The position numbers and the translations under genes were made by a program. From assembly GCA_025093985.1 (NCBI GenBank), contig JACAAK010000003.1, forward strand, positions 3,286,001 through 3,350,000: a stretch of 64,000 nt of DNA, in the 5' to 3' direction. Positions 1-13,300 of the stretch are shown here, one piece after another; position 1 is the stretch's first letter; the number at the start of each line of letters is the position of its first letter. The notes beneath the pieces are model-generated. The model was given only the letters and a program-made list of their open reading frames with translations. It was not told the origin of the DNA and ran no database searches. Source of the DNA: Calvatia gigantea (taxonomy: Eukaryota > Basidiomycota > Agaricomycetes > Agaricales > Lycoperdaceae).

Positions 1-733
1 ATGCTGTGAAATGGATTGGTGCCATCAAGGGTGCCGTTGCCGTCGGTGATGCCCACATGCAGGGCGCAATCGGGGAACAGAGAAGAGCCGCCCTAGAACC
101 GTGTCTGGGGAACGGCAAAGGAAGGAACCGGAGAGGCGAATTCGTGGAGGAAAAAGGAATGTTGTGGGCTATGATGATGGACGGCGAACACGGGGAAACC
201 GTCATCGGTGTGTTCATAGTAGTTTAGATAGCATAGAGCATGAGCTATTGATAGGTGTCATCGGCTATATACCGCACGCGTGGTGTCCAAGATGTACATG
301 ACTACACAACTGCTATGATAGTTGTGTACTTTCGAATCAGATCTCGTGGCTGCACCATCTCGCCGATGATCCCACCCAGCTGTTTTGCCCGATATAGAAA
401 CAGGTGAGCAGGGTGATGGCAGAGCGAGCAGTAACGTAAGCAGCCAGAAAGATCGACGCAGGGATTGTCGAGGCATAAAACATTGGGGATGGGAGGGGGA
501 AGCTAGATATGCTGTGCTGTGGCAAAGGCAAATATCGGATGTTGGAAACGATCAGTTTTTTTTTTTTTTCACGGGATGGAGTAAATGTGTTAGCAGACCC
601 GTGGGAAGTCGGTAGTTACAGCTCCCTATCAGAGTGGGTTCCTAAAAAAGTCGGGATTCATTATGCATTCTTATATGACCGCTGCACCTTTGTAATACCT
701 CTTACTTCCTCACTCATTCAACACACCCTCTCC
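1..733. other. Left edge, no gene resolved
   Basis: No complete gene could be built here. Two opposite frames stay open from the left edge to about position 227, so the end of a gene lying mostly outside the window is possible on either strand. A short minus-strand frame near 337-492 has a hydrophobic stretch but no recognised family. A poly-T run lies at 556-569. The last 150 bp are probably the promoter and leader of the homeodomain gene. Confidence 0.3.
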
Positions 734-2411
734 ATGGCTCATCCAGATACTTCCTCCCTTCCAGACATCGACTCTAAGCCTTCACAAAAAAAGCCAAGAC
801 ATCGTCACTCACCCGCACAGCTTGCTGCCCTCAATGAACTCTTTGACCAGGACGAGCATCCCCCTCTCGAGCTGCGCTCGGCTCTGGCAAGACGCTTAGG
901 AATGCAAGTGCCACTGATCCTGACTCCACACCTCGTATATTGACTGAATTCGCAGGGAGACGAAAACCGTCAACGCTTGGTTCCAAAACAAGAGAGCATC
1001 CACTAAAAAACGCTCTAAAGTGGCTCCATCATTGGATGTCCCCTCTACCAATCCAATGCCGAGTCAACATCCCCCCTCATCATATCCCCCACACCGTCCG
1101 GGATACGATGATTATCAGGACGAGGACTACCCTCCACCTCCAAGCGCTCCATATAGTCGGGCCTCATCTGTCTTACCTCTTGATGATCCTTCATTTTACT
1201 ACGCCAATAGCACGGGTCCCACCTATTCCATGGCGGAAGGCGACTCAATGACTCGCCATATACAAGCTCAGCTTTCCCCAGAACAGGCTGAGGAACTCAA
1301 GAGATTGTACATTATCAACTCCCGCCCCTCTGCTGAGGAGAGGCAAGCCCTCGCTGAACGCATAGGAATGTGAGTGCTATATTAACAGCTGTCAATCGCT
1401 TAGAGTAAATTTGACGGAACGGTTTCGCTTAATCAGGCGATATCAAAGCATAACAAATTGGTTTCAAAATCAGCGCAGCTCGGCCAAGAGGGACGACAAA
1501 ACAAAATTTCCCATTTCTTCGAAAGCTCCCCCCGAGTACTCCCACGACATGTGGCAATATTCTGGTTTCCCGCCACCAACACAACACCCTTCATTACCCG
1601 TCCCACCTATGCCTATTCAGCCCCCTTCCCTCGCACATCAAAACCTACGGCGGTCGCCTAGTCTCCCACCCATAGATGACAGTTTGCCGCGGAGAATGTA
1701 CCCTCGCCGGAGTACTACTCCATATGGCAGCATGCCTATTTCGTTTTCCCGCCCCCGCCGTTCCCGACCGGAACCGTTCCAACTGGATGCCCTCAAAGAA
1801 CTCTTTCGGAAGACATCGTCCCCTACAATTGAAGAACGCTCTGCTCTTGCGCTTGAGATCGGCATGTTCGTCCCATTTCAGCTAATCACTACTTAATCAC
1901 CGTTTGCTGACATGATCAACTAATCAGGGACGTCGGCAAAGTAACAAATTGGTTCCGGAATTTGCGTCAAACCACCCGGAAACGGGCAAAAAAATCGAGC
2001 GGTGGCGATGACGAAGAATACAACCACAGCTCAAATTCGGCAACCGCATCCCGCTCAGGCACTCCTTCCTTAGGGTCGTTGTCCTCATCACCGTCGGAAC
2101 ACGACGAAACCACCGACTCCCATGTCATTGACGACGATTATGACATGCAACCCGTAGCCTCCGATATCGGTAGTGATGACGATTTTCAAGAGGTGCTTAC
2201 ACCATCTCCTGGCAACTCGCCCTCCCCGCCGCCAGTTGCAACACTAGATAGGATTGCCAGCGTACCGGGTGCCAGGAATATGTCAAACAACGCCGTCCCG
2301 GGTCAAACCTATTACACGGAGTTGGAGAAAATCTCAGCAGCTCGATACTCTGGTGTCAAAGTTGAGGACGCCTTACTTCTGCTCAGTTTCCATCGGCATG
2401 TTGTACATTAA
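734..2411 (+). CDS. Triple-homeodomain transcription factor
   Basis: Predicted nuclear DNA-binding protein of 498 residues in four exons (734-903, 956-1369, 1437-1865, 1928-2411). It carries three separate homeodomains, at about residues 19-76, 155-214 and 296-357. Each ends in a recognition helix of the WFxNxR type: WFQNKR at 65-70, WFQNQR at 203-208 and WFRNLR at 346-351. All three introns fall at the same place, inside the Met codon of a Gly-Met pair just before helix 3, in phase 2. The first intron begins with GCAAGT, so it is a GC-AG intron. Pro/Ser-rich linkers separate the domains and an acidic Ser-rich tail follows. The start at 734 gives a short Ser/Lys-rich leader directly before homeodomain 1; the frame is open further upstream but looks non-coding. 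Targets are unknown. Confidence 0.88.
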
Positions 2412-4923
2412 GAAGAAGTGGGGGATGAAAAAAATGAAGCCGTGAGTTCTAAAGTCTTCCGTATCGATTGCAACCCAGCCTTACTTATCCTGATCAGAAC
2501 TTAGCTTCTATTCTTACCACCATGCTTAAGGGTTCACAAGACACTCCCATTCTCACAAATTCAGCAGGTTTATTCATCCTGGACCTTCCCCTTCTTTCCC
2601 CTTATTCCCTTCCCACCGCATTTACTCCTAATCGCTGATACAAACCCACCGAAATTTCCACGTCCATCTCGAAGGGCCCCTGCAGCACAGATTCGCCCCG
2701 TTGATAAATGTAATGGCCTCTATGGCGACTAGATGGCTCATATCTGTTGATCTACTGATCTATCCTGTATCTCCACTCATGTCCCGTGTTACAACTACCT
2801 AAGTACTTATATTTCTATCACCACACTTTTTGTACAATTTCCAGAATCAAAAGCAAATTATTGTCCTTCAACTGTAAGTTACTCTCATTCTCACGGGATC
2901 TCAATTCATCTCTCTTGACTTGACCCCTTCCTGCCGCTCTTGCCCTAAATAATTTTTGTTACAGTTGGGTGCCTGAGGATCCTACGGTGCTTGATCATGA
3001 GAGCCCTGCTCCCGTAGGGTGAGAGGGACCCCTTACTGCCGGAAGCTATCATTGCATGGCAGACATGTACATGACCGATTACAAGGGAAGGGGTTTCCAA
3101 ACAGTGTTAGAACGCTCCCTGAGTGCTGAGTACTGTTAAGAAGCTAATATTTGACATCCATTGTGGTAGGGATCACTGTTAAGTTCAAGTTTTAAGCAGG
3201 CCCCAAGGCATATCAAATCAAAGTATACTTATCTCCACCGTACTGGTGAGAAATAAACTCTGTCACCTGGGTACATGGTGTGGCGTTATTTCTTGGCAAA
3301 GAGGTTGCAGTAAATGATTGTTATTTCCCCTGTTTTGAATTGAATATAGGGCAACCCAACTGAGCATCGTATCGGTATAAGCATTGATAAAATTTCTTGA
3401 CATATAGTGATACCATTGGCTAGTCATTCCGAGAGGAAATTGGGGCAGAAATACATGCATGTACACGGATCTAATCGAACTTGAAGGTTACCTCGGATTC
3501 CAGACCTAAATCTGAGTAAAGATGGCAGAAAATACATGACTCTTCGCAACACTTGCTTGCTTGAGGTCTATGGGTAGAACTTCCCGTCCAACCGATGTGG
3601 CAACATGATTGGGAACTTGGAGATCAGGAAGGTCCGGCTATTCCGTTAGGCACTGCCCAGAGCAGCGGTTGACAACGTTGGTGAGTGCGCAAAAGCACGA
3701 TATTAAGTGATTCAAGCAGGAGACTAGCTATTTGCTCTATGCTATTATGGTCGATGGCCCCACGTCCAGGTCAGACCCATTCCCTTGGTGGTTAACAGCA
3801 TTTAAATTTTAAATGAGGCCTCAATGGAAGGCCCGGGTTTGGCCAATTGATCTAGCTCAGTCGGAGTGCCCAGCAAATGCCTCAAACCTGGGTCCAAGTA
3901 TATTGAACGCACTAGCGTCCCCATGTTTGCGGAGGTGGTTCATTCCCCTCGTGCCAAAGTGAGGAGTAAAGTCGGTGATGCTACCAGTAATTCCAATCTT
4001 TCCCCTGCTGACGGATATCGCTTGCGTCAGACCACCGCCCATCAGATAATCATTTCCGCAGAAAAGGCGGCCACGGAAGTAAAGCCATGGTGCGAGGGAT
4101 CTAACCTATCACCGCAATGAAGACATGTATGTCCGAGTCGCTCAGGTTTTGTTGAGACAAGTTTCCTTGATCATCAAAGATAGTATAGCTCCTTGGTAGG
4201 TCATTGCGCTCGTCAACTCTGGGTCGCTGCATATCTGCCGTATCCGTGGCCTTAGTGGGTCTTCTGATGAGGGTTCAATGAATTGCCATGGTTCGTTTTG
4301 ATGTGAACCAGGGTTGCATGTGGGTTGTTGTATATTCGAAGCTGTTGGTTCACCGAGGAGTTCTTGGAAAGTGTGTCACGCCGCGGTGAGTGGACTCCGT
4401 CACATCGCCCTGATCAACCCAAGTCAATCGAAGTCGTCCAGTTGACCATATGATGTTTATGCTGCCCGGAGCCTCGGTAATGCCGCGCACTGCGGTGGCC
4501 CGGGGGTGGTTTAGTTTTCGTACTATGGTATGTTTGAGATTGAATTTACAATGCTTGATGTATCTATGAGAATTTAGTGATAGGTCAGGTTCTGGCTACT
4601 TATGTTTCTTAGTGTACGCAATAAATCATCTACATAGGTTTGGGAAGGGGAAAGATATATCTGGTGTTAGATACATGGTCTATCAGATCATACTGAAAAT
4701 CCAGCGCGATGGAATGCTATAAGGAAATAACATTACGATAGCAATTCAAGACCGTGGAATTATGACACCTGAGAGATTTTGATCATCAGCGTTTTAAACG
4801 CGACATCCCCCTACAAGTCCATGGACATAGACGCGGACGTAAATGTCCGAATTCCGCAATACAGCGGAATGCACCCTTTTGATCCCAAGAGACACATTGT
4901 AACCCATGGATGGATAGGAAACG
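2412..4923. other. 2.5 kb intergenic region without a supported gene
   Basis: Only short unsupported frames occur here. The first few hundred bases are probably the 3' untranslated region of the homeodomain gene. A perfect AT-rich palindrome lies at about 3800-3817, and a tRNA-like A-box/B-box pair lies at 3853-3899. No terminal repeats, transposase or tRNA gene were seen. A non-coding RNA cannot be excluded by eye. Confidence 0.4.
3853..3899 (+). repeat. tRNA-like A-box/B-box relic
   Basis: The stretch TAGCTCAGTCGG matches a tRNA D-arm (A box). About 36 bp downstream CCTGGGTCCAAGT resembles a T-arm (B box) with two changes. The stems between them do not fold as a functional tRNA, so it could be a remnant of a tRNA or of a tRNA-derived SINE, or chance. 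Confidence 0.2.
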
Positions 4924-5929
4924 TCATACCCCAACGCGAAGTGCTATGGGGCGTGAGTAGAAACAAATCACAGTGAGAGCGATGGTGGCGATGGTCATGG
5001 GCACCGAGACGAACGTCTCAAAGACGGCTGAGAGAAGTGAATATGCAGAGCGAAGGGTCGACGAGGCGGAAAGGTGCAGAAGAGTGGAGTTCCGGTAGGA
5101 AAGATCAGATTGTTTGCGAGAGGACCACGAGAACGTATGTGAGGTGGGTTCTCTTGGTGAGCCGAAGACGTCGTTGAGTTCCAAGAAAAGTCCGAGTTCT
5201 CTGGAGGCTTGACGGAGAACAATTTCTGTTCGGAATGCGTCCCCAACGTCCCCAGCCTTCGCCTATGCCCGTTTCTTCGAGCAATTGCAGGGCGGGAGGT
5301 CGGATCTGGATGCGAATGGTAGGCGAGAGGCTGGTTTGCTTGGGGGAACTATATTCGATGGCTCTGCGATAATAGAAGACATTCATGCCGCTGGGCGAAA
5401 GTGATTCGCCCTGGATAGCGGGGAAGTTATCAAGGTCCTCCCTGAGGATCTCGCAGTGATGGCGATGGAGGACGTCAGCTACCGCATCCCAAATCGATGG
5501 AGTTGCGGGGGAAATGCGGGCAACTTGGAGTGAGAGGTGGTGCTCTAGCCAATGGAGTGGGTTTACGAATTGCTGGGGATTAACGTATAGAGTGGACTGG
5601 TCACCCCGTGCTGTCGGGATGCAGTTGCAGGGCCCAGAGAATTGCTGCCATTCCCAGACATCGAGGCCATAGATGTCACGATTATAGGAAATGCAGTCTG
5701 AACAGAGCAGACGCTGGAGATTTGCTTCGTATTCGATCAATCCGCGTGTGGAATCTATGAAGAGCTGAGTGGTAAGGAGAGTTGATAGATGGGCGCGGAT
5801 GATGAGGAGGAGCTCTGTTGGTAGACTGCGCGCAGGAGAGCGGATGATGTCGTCGAGTGCGGTGAGTTCATGGGAAATGTTTGCCAGGGCAGCGTGGAGG
5901 AGAGTGGCCTTAGAGCAGCGGAAAACCAT
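4924..5929 (-). CDS. Hypothetical F-box-like protein with a frame break
   Basis: The reading frame starts at 5929 and encodes an N-terminal segment with the pattern LPTELLLIIRAHL, resembling the F-box-like start of many agaric orphan proteins. No family was firmly recognised. The frame runs well to about 5265, where coding continues one base out of phase: residues REIVL-type coding resumes and the protein ends at 4924 with a hydrophobic stretch near the C-terminus that could be a membrane segment. No GT-AG pair explains the shift, since the sequence on both sides reads as coding. The break is either a one-base insertion in the sequence, a recent loss-of-function change, or less likely a programmed +1 shift near 5240-5262. 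In the first case the protein has about 335 residues. Confidence 0.55.
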
Positions 5930-7636
5930 TGTGGGTGGGATGCATGAGAGTCCATGTCAGTTGTTTATAAAAGAAATGATGTCCTCGGTCTGAACTGACA
6001 GCAACTAAGTTAGCGAGCCATGTGTTCTTTCACAACTTCTTGTCATTCAACCCAACCCCTGATCCGCTTCGTCTCCCTGCTCCCAAACACCTGACCACGC
6101 TGTTTATACTACTCTTTGCTGACCTATACTTAACTCTTCCCATGTCGATGCCTTCCATCATCCCCACTCATGTACCACCACCTCGCTGTCCCCATTTCCC
6201 TGAATATCCCTATCACCACGCCCCTTGCACTCCACTTCCGGGCCATCATGGAATGGCTCATCGATCTAGGGTGTATCCTCGTCATAGATCAATGCAGTCC
6301 TCGGCGTGAAAGCCTCAGCGACGAATGTCACCTCGGCTTGAGCGCCTGAGCGCTTGAGCTCGCTTTTGTTAGTTTCTCTCTTACGGAGGTCACTTTGGCT
6401 CGGAGAGTAAATCTTACGCGGTAGCCTCCGTGGCATTACATTTATTGAAGATATCGGTGGAGTTACTCAATGCTACTAGCGCAACTCGTTGACAGCATCT
6501 TTGAAGAAATTGATCCGATGCTCTTTCAGTTGGTGAGACCGCGGCTTTCAAGATTTCTGTCTTGCTCTCGAACCAGTCGCTGTTAAGCGTATGAGGCGAG
6601 CTACGTCACGCCAAGCTTCAAATCAACGCGATGCTAGGAGCAGTCCAGTTTAATATCCTGTACTCTCGAGTGTGTCGTTTACAGGTTCACTGTCCACCGT
6701 TCAAGCTTTCAAATTTTAAGTTTAACTTGAAGCATATCTCTGGTTTGAGTACTTGAACTCAACGTTCGACCTTTCGGTTCAAAGTCTGCTCAGCTTTAAC
6801 GTTCCAACGCCAAGACTTCCCGAGGTCGACATACAGCATATGACGTCGCCAAAATTATGGCGTTTTCTTTGAGTAGAATTCACCATGTTAGTGGTCCCGA
6901 GCTTAAAGATACCTTTGATTTCTACTCCCTTTTTCGTTTGAAAGTCTAAGTCAGAAACTTGGTGGCTTTGTGTTGTTGTCTCCTTTGAGAGGCCGCCTTG
7001 TGTTGGACACCATCATGTGCATTCCGCCCAGTCCTTGCCCAATTCTTATCAGGTGTTTTTATGTGCTGAGAGAGGGTGCGGAATCATAGCCATTTGTTCA
7101 CTTTCGATGCTCTGTCGTGATGTGAGATGCGTACCGCTCCGAGGTACGGGGGTGTTCTGCCGTGCCTGATTTCGGAAACAGCGAGGCCAGCTCAATGCTT
7201 GAAGCGTCCATCCTGGTATTTGCCCTCATGTAGGCTATTTCTATCACTTCTCATTCCATGGCCTTTCGGCTTTCGCTTCGGATTGAGCACGCCGGAAACC
7301 ATGCCCTTCCGTCCCGCACCCTGCAGCGGGCCTGAGGAACGGAATACCTGCTGGCATAACCATCAGGTTTATTCGTAACCAGTGATTGGCTGGTTAGTGT
7401 TCACTCTTCCATTTTTAATTTTTTCGCGTCGTTGAGAACAGGTCGACGATGCAATCTGGTGTGTCCAAGGGCAAAAGAAGGAAGGGACCGGGTCACCGGT
7501 TATCAACGTAAAGTTTGATTCCGTCGGCCGGACCAAAGTCAGCTTTCCATCTCTCTCCGGTTAATTCAACTCTTGGTCGTCCGTCATCACTCAGCACCCA
7601 AACACCTAACTCTGTCGCGGAGATACTCTGCTCGCG
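5930..7636. other. Intergenic region, divergent promoters
   Basis: This 1.7 kb stretch separates the divergently transcribed F-box-like gene and the isocitrate lyase family gene and must hold both promoters. A plus-strand frame at 6022-6309 is Pro/His-rich and lacks family similarity, so it was not called. No repeats or mobile elements were seen. Confidence 0.4.
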
Positions 7637-10027
7637 ATGTTGTACGCCAGGTCAGGCGTGAAAATCTGCGCTACTACATTGGTTAGATCCTACTCCCCGC
7701 GGATGATGTCCTCGTCCAGCAACGCATCATTTCGCGTCCCGACACTGCCGCTATCTCAGCCCTCCCTCGAAGAGGAAAATGAGCAGCTTGAGGCCAGAAT
7801 TAAAGAAATGGCCGACTTTTTTGCGCAGCCTCGTTTTAACTCTATCAAGAGGCCGTACACGTCGTCCGCGGTTGCCTTGAAGCAGGGATCACTTCCTGTG
7901 TTACCACTTCCTGGAGCCCTACTAGCAGACAAGCTCTATAGCGTATTAAGCAAGGCTGCGGATGAAGGAAGTCCGGTGCACACTATGGGCGCGATAGATC
8001 CAGTACAGATGACACAAATGGCCAAGCACCAAGAGGTTGTATACGTCTCTGGTTGGGCTTGCTCCAGTGTCCTGACGACTGGCAACAATGAAGTTGGACC
8101 TGATCTTGGGTGAGCGGTTCTTTATTTTTGTTTTTATTGTTTTAGATTTTTTGACGATTGACATTGTTAGTGATTATCCCTATACGACTGTACCTAACCA
8201 GGTACACCGAATTTTCCGTGCCCAGCAGCTTCATGATAAGAAACATTACGACGAGCGTATGTCTGCGACTCCTGAAGAACGATCGAAGATGGAATATATC
8301 GACTACTTGAGGCCTATTATTGCCGATGCTGATACAGGGTCAGTATACTCATGATTTGGCTACGTTTCGGAACTAATGGGAGCATGGATAGACATGGTGG
8401 CCTTTCTGCGGTAATGAAACTTGTGAAGCTGTTTGCGGAATCGGTGAAGGGTCGTTTGCATCACTGAAGTATAGCGTCCTCACCTTGATTGCTCTCTAGG
8501 GTGCTGCCGGTATACACTTGGAAGACCAGCTACACGGTGGCAAGAAAGTGAGTTATAAAGAGCGAGGGCGGGTTCGTTGGTTTAATGGGATTGCATCAAG
8601 TGCGGACATCTAGGCGGAAAAGTTCTTGTCCCAACGTCGACACACGTCTCTCGCCTGATTGCTTCGCGTTTCCAACTTGATTTGCTCAAGTCCACGATGC
8701 TCCTGATTGCTCGCACAGACTCAGAATCTGGCAAGCTTCTATCCTCCAATGTCGATGTCGTGGACCATGAGTTTATCCTGGGTACCACTACCAATGGGTC
8801 CATCTCCTTAGCACAGGCGTTGGCTGACGCGGAGGCGAAGGGTGCAACCGGTGTTGAGATTGACCGGCTTGAGCTGGAGTGGACGCAGAAGCACGAAATA
8901 TGCACATTTAACCAAGGTGACCTCATACCTTCACTTGAGTGATGGCGCTGATTCTGGTGCCCATCTTCACTGTAAAGCTGTTCACAAGGCAATTCAGAAC
9001 AAGAGCAACATCAAAGATAAAGACGCCGCTTACAAAACTTACCTCGCTGCCGTTCAAGAAAAGTCCAATAACGAGGCGAGGGATATTGCTGCTGATATCG
9101 TTGGCGAGCCCGTTTTCTGGGATTGCGATCGTACGTCACGGATGTGTTAACTGGTTGCCCCCACTGAGTTAATGTTAATTTTCAGTTCCTCGAACAAGGG
9201 AAGGCTATTATCACTATACTGGTGGCGTTGAAGTAATGCAGCAGCCTCGAATAACCTCGAGTTTGGCTGAGTCAGATTTTGCAGGCTGCTATCAAACGTA
9301 CCATGACCTTCGCTCCTTATGCTGACCTTCTGTGGTTGGAAACCAAGTCCCCGGATCTCGCTCAGGCTCGTTACTTCGCTCGCAAGATTCGCGAGAAATA
9401 CCCTGGCAAGCACGTATCAGTTCGACCTTGCCCTTAGCCACAAGCTGACTGTGAAACCTAGGTGGTTCGTTTACAATCTGAGCCCCAGCTTCAACTGGGC
9501 TCAACATGGATTTTCTGGTGAGCCGTCAGCGGTGTTAAGATACGAGTTTATGCTCATGGAACTAGAAACGGACCTGAAGAATTTCATCTGGGAGCTTGCA
9601 AAGGAAGGGTGTGCATTTCGTGTTATTTATCTTAATTTCCTATTTACTTGCTCTCTGTCAGTTTTGTTCTGCAGTTGATTTCCTTGGCTGGTCTGCATAG
9701 CAACGCTCTCATGACAGGTAGACCGTGTTTGTTATCACAGTTGACCGTTTATTCACCGCGATTACAGCTGAACTCTCTGCGCGCTACAAGGAAGAAGGGA
9801 TGCTTGCTTATGTTAATTTGGTTCAAAAGAGGGAGAAGGAGATTGGTTGTGATGTTCTCACCCATCAGAAATGGTAGGTGCCCATGCATCGTTGGAATGG
9901 TTCAAAAAGGGACGATATCTATTGCAGGAGTGGCGCCAATTATATTGACAAAATCCTTTCAACGGTTTCTTCTGGCTCTTCAAGCACCTCAGCTGTTGGA
10001 AAGGACTCAACTGAACATTCGTTCTAG
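7637..10027 (+). CDS. Isocitrate lyase family, probably mitochondrial 2-methylisocitrate lyase
   Basis: The enzyme would cleave 2-methylisocitrate to pyruvate and succinate in the methylcitrate cycle for propionate, or isocitrate to glyoxylate and succinate if it is a true isocitrate lyase. Thirteen exons give 580 residues and stay in frame. The active-site motif KKCGH lies at about 246-250 and is split by an intron between Lys and Cys. SGWACSS, the DADTGHGG metal-site region and YNLSPSFNW are also present. The first 30 or so residues are rich in Arg/Ser and lack acidic residues, as in a mitochondrial presequence, and the C-terminus ends in Ser-Phe rather than a peroxisomal SKL-type signal; both favour the mitochondrial methylisocitrate form. 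One intron (9410-9461) needs a GC donor to join AAG-TGG, giving Lys-Trp. Which substrate is used is an inference. Confidence 0.85.
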
Positions 10028-10394
10028 TTTATGTTTGTGACCACCGAGTGGTCGGGGCTGAAAGCTGGGTTTGAAGAGGATTCATTAGTCAGGCGAGTTC
10101 GATTAAGAACTTAGTGCGCCCATGTAGGAGGTTGTTTGTTAGACATGCATAGTTCACCATAAATGAAAATGCTCTGCTTTCGTACCCCACACGCTGCACG
10201 GGGACGGATGGAATCAGATGGAACCAGATAAGGGGACCAGAGGTAGGGTGGCGCTGCTGAGGACCACGTGCCAAGGCTCGGACGTCATCAACGGTCGGAC
10301 CGAGCTCTACACTCGGTCCTCGCAACACAACCTCGAGATTATCAACGCGTACGACGTTCGATTTACTATCTAGCCCCTACCCTCGTCCTTAGTT

Positions 10395-13300
10395 ATGGAC
10401 TCTGAAGTCTTGGCTGAGTCAATTGACAGGCACCCGCTCGTTTCCTTAGCGTCTGCTTGTTTCTGGGTCGTTTGTGGGTGTTTCTATTATTACCTTGTCG
10501 TCGCTTCGCCACAGTTCTGAAGAAGACACCCCCGGGTGCAGTATGGCTCTTATCCTGGGCAAAGTTGCTCATCGCATTCGCGACGATCACCGTCCCTCGC
10601 TTCATCTATGCTGTGCTGTCCTACTCAATTACACTAACAGTGCGTTGCGCTGGATCTGAATGTTGAGCACCTGCAGTTGAACATCTTTTGTCTAGTTGGA
10701 CTTCTGGAACTTTGTGGCAATATTCGTACTGTCTGCTATTTTTCTGAATTATTGGATCCGCTTCCGGTACTTGAATGATTATGCGCAGTTGAAAGAGCCC
10801 CCTTTGGTGAAGCCTGACGTGAACGAGTTACACCCAGACGTTAACACTGGTGAGTTTGTCTTTGGAGTACCTGAATCCTGACTTCCATTGTGTCCAGCTG
10901 AACCTCCGCCTACCTTCCATAACTATCTTGATGATTTCCTACAAGCAATTCGGGTTTTTGGTTTCGTGAGTACAGTCCCAGTTCGTTTCTATGTCCCGTC
11001 TGATGGGAGCCTTCTAGTTGGAGAAACCTGTGGGCACTCAAAACTCTGGAAGATAATGCATTTCACTGACAGACCTGAAAGGTCTTTCACGAACTAGCGC
11101 GGCATCTTCAGACACGACGATTGATCGCAGGAGATAGCATGTCTCTTGATCAGGACAAGAGCTTCTATTGCGTAATAGATGGTATGGTGCAAGTCTTTGC
11201 TCAGACGGGCACCTCTGCTGAGACGCGAGAGGGCTTATGGGATGACGAAGACATGAACGGGTATCAGCTTCTGAACGAGGTTGGGAGTGGCGGAATGTTG
11301 TCGAGTCTTTTTACTATCCTGAGCCTCTTCACAGAAGATGTCCACATAAGCTGGCAAGACGACTATCCGGATAGCGCTCCCGCAAACCGAAGCGCAGCGG
11401 CTCAGCCTATTCCTATGCAAAACTTACGTCGTGTCAACTCTGACGTTTCGTCATTTTCTCTTGACGATGTTTCTATCCATTCGCAAGGACATGGAAGGCG
11501 TCCTTCAGTCTCGTCGGCTGCCTCAACGGTTCATGCTGCAGAGCGTGCCACCTCTCCAGGAGTCTTCTTATCACCTACGTCTGACAGTTCGGCTTCTGCT
11601 CCATCCACTTCCACTTCGCGACCGAAACATATTCGGCCAACCCAGGTTCATAGAGGTGTTATCTATAGAGCCACAGAGGATACCACTCTAGCTGTTATTC
11701 CTGCGGAGGCGTTTAGGAGGTTGACGAAACAGTATCCCAAAGCAACTGGTCACATTGTTCAAGGTGCGCACAGATGGTTTCATTTGACGCTCAAGCTTTT
11801 CACCTTGCCTTGAACCAGTCATTCTCACCCGCTTTTCTCGCGTCACTTTCAGTGCCGCACACAAATATCTTGGTTTGACAGGCGAAGTGTTACGAACGGA
11901 GAAGGCGATCAACGATATTGCATGCCACCCCTTACCAAATTCATTCTACGAGGGTGGGGGGCTCCAGTACCTTCGGCATCGCTTTGATGGGGCGACCTCA
12001 GAGGCTTCTGGCGCTGAAACGGATTATTTTTCCTACTCTTCCACCTCCAGTGTGACGGCTGTTTCGGGGTCAAAGGGGTTGTCAGCAACTTCTTTGGGAA
12101 AAATCTCAGACAACCCAATTCCAGTCAATGGCCCTCGATTCAAGCGCAGTTCCCCCCCACCGGCAAAGACTCCTCGTCACATGGTTCAAGCAGGAGACCT
12201 TCTCGTTCCAAGGGGGCAAGCCAACGGATATTACCGGCCGATCAGTCGTAGCTATAGTATTCTCTACACGCCGCGCCTGCCTCGACTTTCCGATCCTATT
12301 GAGAAAGCGAAGAGCTCTCGGTCAAGCCCCGGAGGGATTTCCTCAGAGGATTTCGACCTCAGGGAGGAAGTTATGTCTTGTATCGCCAAGTCCATTGGAC
12401 TTCTCCAGCCTCCCATGAGTGGAGGCGATTCCGCCAGTGGTTCACCTCATTTACCGCCAGTGGATGTGCGGCAACCGCCCGCCTCAACAACTTACAATTC
12501 ACCATTCAGTTCCTTGTCACTCCTTGATATGGGGGATGATACCTCTAGCATGACAGGGGCCTCTTCTACTATATCCAACGGCGATTACATGAGAGGTCTT
12601 GACAACGAAGTAGAGATCCTTTACTATGCTGCTGGATCGGTTCTGGTGAAAGCTGGAGAAATGAATACAGGTAAACTCTTCTCAACTCGTATATCTTTTT
12701 TGCGTTGCTCATGCCACATGCAATATAGGATTGTTCTACGTGATTGAGGGCTTTTTGGAGATTTTGCTACCCGAAGAGATGAAGGACAATGACTTGGACT
12801 CCAGAAACTCGCCAAATCTCACCAATAAAGATTCTCACCGCATGCGAGATGAGAAAACACGGTCAAAGCTTCTCTTTACCGTCAAACCTGGTGGGATCGC
12901 AGGCTACCTTGGTGATTAGACTCCACGGGAGACCAGAACAAAATACTCAATTTATTTCCAGCGTCGCTGTGCAGTACAGCATCTTATGTGGACATCAGAG
13001 CCAAAACCGACACGTTTGTCGGCTTCCTTCCGAGCCATGCTCTGGAACGATTACTTGAGAAGCGCCCAATTGTCCTTTTAACGCTTGCTAAGCGACTCAT
13101 TTCGTTGTTGTCGCCATTAGGTAGGTGCTAGTGCCGAGGAATATATCGTCACTCACTCTCCAAACTAGTTTTGCATATAGATGCTTCTTTGGATTGGATG
13201 CAGGTAAACGCAGGGCAGGTATTATGGCGGCCCAAGGATGCCAGTGATAGTTTCTATATCGTGATCAACGGGCGGCTTCGAGCGATTAAAGAGTCAGAAA

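Noticed and set aside
6022..6309. Plus-strand frame of 95 codons, Pro/His-rich
   Set aside because: Low-complexity composition, no family similarity, no splice partners; lies in a divergent promoter region.
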